A stretch of 7,722 nt of DNA, taken from assembly GCA_037138855.1 (NCBI GenBank), contig JBAXHO010000077.1, forward strand, positions 1-7,722. The letters are read 5' to 3'. The notes under the pieces are model-generated. The model was not told the DNA's origin, searched no databases, and worked only from the letters and a program-made list of their open reading frames with translations. The position numbers and the translations under genes are program-made. Shown in pieces: positions 5,964 through 7,722 of this stretch (the first letter of the stretch is position 1; each line of letters starts with the position of its first letter). The DNA comes from JBAXHO01 sp037138855 (GTDB lineage: Bacteria; Patescibacteriota; Dojkabacteria; B142; OLB20).

Positions 5964-7652
5964 ATGGAAATTCTACCACAGTTAGTCTTATTTATTGTTT
6001 TGGGAATTGTCGCTGGGGTTATCGCGATGAAGCTGAAGACACCTTTACTGGTAGGATATATCGTTGCCGGTGCTTGCATGGCAGTTTTTAAAAAATTTTC
6101 AAATGATGAATTGAATTTTATTAATCAGTTTGCAGAAATTGGTGTGGCATTATTATTATTTACGATTGGTCTGGAATTTTCTCTGGATAAATTATGGAGT
6201 GTCAGGAAATATGCATTATATGGTGGTATAGCTCAGATAGTTTTAACGATTTTTTTTAGTAGAATTATTTTTCCGCTTTTTGGATTTTCTGGCTATGAAG
6301 CATTATTTTTAGGAGCGGTTTTTTCATTGAGTTCCACTGCGGTTGTAGTAAAAGTTTTAGATGATATTGGAGAAATTGAAACTCATGCCAGTCAGATTAC
6401 AATTGGCTGGCTTATCCTACAGGATATTGCTGTAGTGCTTCTGATTCTTTTACTTGGTAATCTGGCACAAACAAAAGTCGATTTTGTCGCTTTGGGTGAA
6501 TCAGTTTTGAAAAGTTTTATTTTGATAGCTCTAGCACTGCTGGTAGGAAACAGAGTGATTCCCAGAATTTTGAAAAGCATTATGCATCTTGGCTCTAAAG
6601 AGTTGCTTGTAGTCAGTGCTTTTGGATTTTGTTTTCTTTTTGCATATCTTGCTGAAGTGGTAGTTGGCTCATATACTTTGGGTGCTTTTCTTGCCGGCAT
6701 GATGATATCTGAAAGTTTCCTCCATCACGAAATTTTTAATGAAATTAAACCTTTACAAAATATTTTTGCAATTTTCTTTTTTATTCTAATCGGTACTTTA
6801 TTTTCTTTTGGATATTTAATTGACAACTGGTTCAAAATCCTTTTGGTACTAATTGGGGTCACTGTAATGAAAATATTAATTGTCCTGGTAATTAATTTTG
6901 TTCTGAGACTACATATTAGAAGTGCGATAGAAATAAGTATTAATTTATCTCAAGTCGGTGAATTTGCTTTTTTGAGTGCAGCTATAGGCTTTGATCAAGG
7001 CTGGATCAGTGCAGATTTACATTCATTAATTATTTCAGTAACTGTTTTGTCATTGCTTTTTGCCCCAATTTCCATTATCAAAACAGATAAAATATATGAA
7101 AGAATAAGAGAATATTTTAAAATTAAATTTCCTCAGGTTTATCGTAAAATCTTTTTAAGTGCCGATGATGACATTGTTCCGGACTTACAATTACATAATC
7201 ATATTATTATTTGCGGGTATGGCAGGGTAGGACGTTACATTGCGCTTGCTCTCCGGAAAATGCATTTTCATTTTATTTTGATAGAATTTGATAGTGCCAT
7301 TGTCGAGGAAGCCAAAGCGATGAAAATGAACGCAATTTATGGTGATGCCACTAGTGAAGAAATTCTTCTGCAAGCTGGCATTGAAACAGCCAGAGCGATT
7401 GTAGTAGCTTTACCCAAAGAAACTGAAGTCGTGGAAGTGATTAATAAAGTAGAACAGCTCAATCCTGATATTAAAATGCTGGTAAGAAGGCATTTTAATC
7501 ACCTCGGTAGTGATCCACAAGCACGCTATTCTGTAATTGAACCGGAGTTTGAAGCTGCTTTGAAAATAATGGAAACGATTTTGCCTTTTCTTGGTAAAAA
7601 AGATAAAAAAGTGATTTCGTGGTTACGGGAACAAAAGAAATTACTAGAATAA
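5964..7652 (+). CDS. Kef-type cation:proton antiporter (CPA2) with C-terminal RCK/TrkA-N domain, 562 aa
   Basis: Predicted inner-membrane monovalent cation (K+ or Na+)/H+ antiporter. Residues about 1-375 form the transport domain with about 12 hydrophobic segments. Family motifs seen: LVGYIVAG at 29-36, LLLFTIGLEF at 63-72, SSTAVVVKVLDD at 123-134, the GWLILQD element at 148-154 with the Gln-Asp pair, TLGAFLAGMM at 238-247, FFFILIGTLF at 271-280 and SQVGEFAFL at 329-337. After a charged linker (about 376-410) comes a nucleotide-binding RCK domain: GYGRVGR at 418-424, acidic Glu441/Asp443 after strand 2 (suggesting NAD(H) rather than NADP), and GDAT at 460-463. The protein stops at 562 without a TrkA-C domain. 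Such RCK domains gate Kef and Trk systems by ligand or redox state; which ligand applies here is unknown. It stands alone on the plus strand behind the repeat mosaic, and no hairpin terminator is seen after it. Confidence 0.93.
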   Translation: MEILPQLVLFIVLGIVAGVIAMKLKTPLLVGYIVAGACMAVFKKFSNDELNFINQFAEIGVALLLFTIGLEFSLDKLWSVRKYALYGGIAQIVLTIFFSRIIFPLFGFSGYEALFLGAVFSLSSTAVVVKVLDDIGEIETHASQITIGWLILQDIAVVLLILLLGNLAQTKVDFVALGESVLKSFILIALALLVGNRVIPRILKSIMHLGSKELLVVSAFGFCFLFAYLAEVVVGSYTLGAFLAGMMISESFLHHEIFNEIKPLQNIFAIFFFILIGTLFSFGYLIDNWFKILLVLIGVTVMKILIVLVINFVLRLHIRSAIEISINLSQVGEFAFLSAAIGFDQGWISADLHSLIISVTVLSLLFAPISIIKTDKIYERIREYFKIKFPQVYRKIFLSADDDIVPDLQLHNHIIICGYGRVGRYIALALRKMHFHFILIEFDSAIVEEAKAMKMNAIYGDATSEEILLQAGIETARAIVVALPKETEVVEVINKVEQLNPDIKMLVRRHFNHLGSDPQARYSVIEPEFEAALKIMETILPFLGKKDKKVISWLREQKKLLE

Positions 7653-7690
7653 CAGAATAATTAATAAATACTTGCAGGGCATTTTCATTC

Positions 7691-7719
7691 TAAACAAAAA
7701 AGTAGCGATAAGCTATACT
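7691..7719 (+). promoter_or_regulatory. Weak possible promoter leading out of the window
   Basis: TAAACA (7691-7696; four of six bases of TTGACA) and TATACT (7714-7719; five of six of TATAAT) are 17 bp apart. Any gene served would begin beyond the right edge. The bases 7653-7722 show no other feature I can name. Confidence 0.3.
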
Positions 7720-7722
7720 AGT

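Noticed and set aside
7703..7715. TAGC-GATAA-GCTA hairpin near the right edge as a terminator of the antiporter gene
   Set aside because: A 4-bp stem with no T-run is too weak and expected by chance.

Overview
The window is A+T-rich, non-coding DNA is confined to a few stretches, and it carries six complete protein genes, all starting with ATG. Two of them (the transaldolase and the RNA methyltransferase) end in TGA at the expected place for their family, so UGA is a stop here and the Gracilibacteria/Absconditabacteria code (UGA=Gly) is unlikely. The gene set fits a small-genome bacterium of the Patescibacteria/CPR kind: a short transaldolase, a pyruvate kinase, an exported bactofilin-like beta-helix protein with a membrane tail, an M32 carboxypeptidase and a Kef-type antiporter. 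The absence of Shine-Dalgarno sites and the heptanucleotide repeats between genes do not contradict this. That placement is an inference from gene content and style, not from a marker gene.

Layout. At 1-60 lies a tandem array of a 7-bp unit, cut by the window edge. A minus-strand transaldolase (71-886) and a plus-strand block (RNA methyltransferase 1023-1556, pyruvate kinase 1553-2956, beta-helix membrane protein 2977-4134) diverge from a compact intergenic region, 887-1022. That region contains two good back-to-back sigma70-type promoters. The beta-helix gene converges on a minus-strand M32 metallocarboxypeptidase (4153-5673), with an all-A/T imperfect hairpin at the junction. A 290-bp gap (5674-5963) follows; it is a mosaic of a perfect 16-bp palindrome, two blocks of degenerate heptamers, a 7-bp-stem hairpin, GATTC direct repeats and a third heptamer block. 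A plus-strand Kef-type cation:proton antiporter with a C-terminal RCK domain (5964-7652) closes the window, with a possible promoter in the last 30 bases.

How the genes fit together. Transaldolase (non-oxidative pentose phosphate pathway) and pyruvate kinase (last step of glycolysis) sit on either side of one divergent promoter region, so carbon flow through sugar phosphates to pyruvate and ATP could be regulated there jointly. Pyruvate kinase start overlaps the methyltransferase stop (ATGA), suggesting coupled translation. The carboxypeptidase would supply amino acids from peptides. The antiporter would manage K+/Na+ and pH at the membrane. The beta-helix protein has no assigned function.

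Most worth a second look: the pyruvate kinase has substitutions at several positions that are normally fixed in the active site, including the metal-ligand Asp replaced by Gly; the two repeat regions share a GTATCA-type heptamer in opposite orientation; and none of the six genes has a visible Shine-Dalgarno site. I do not see a clearly new defence or mobile system in this window.
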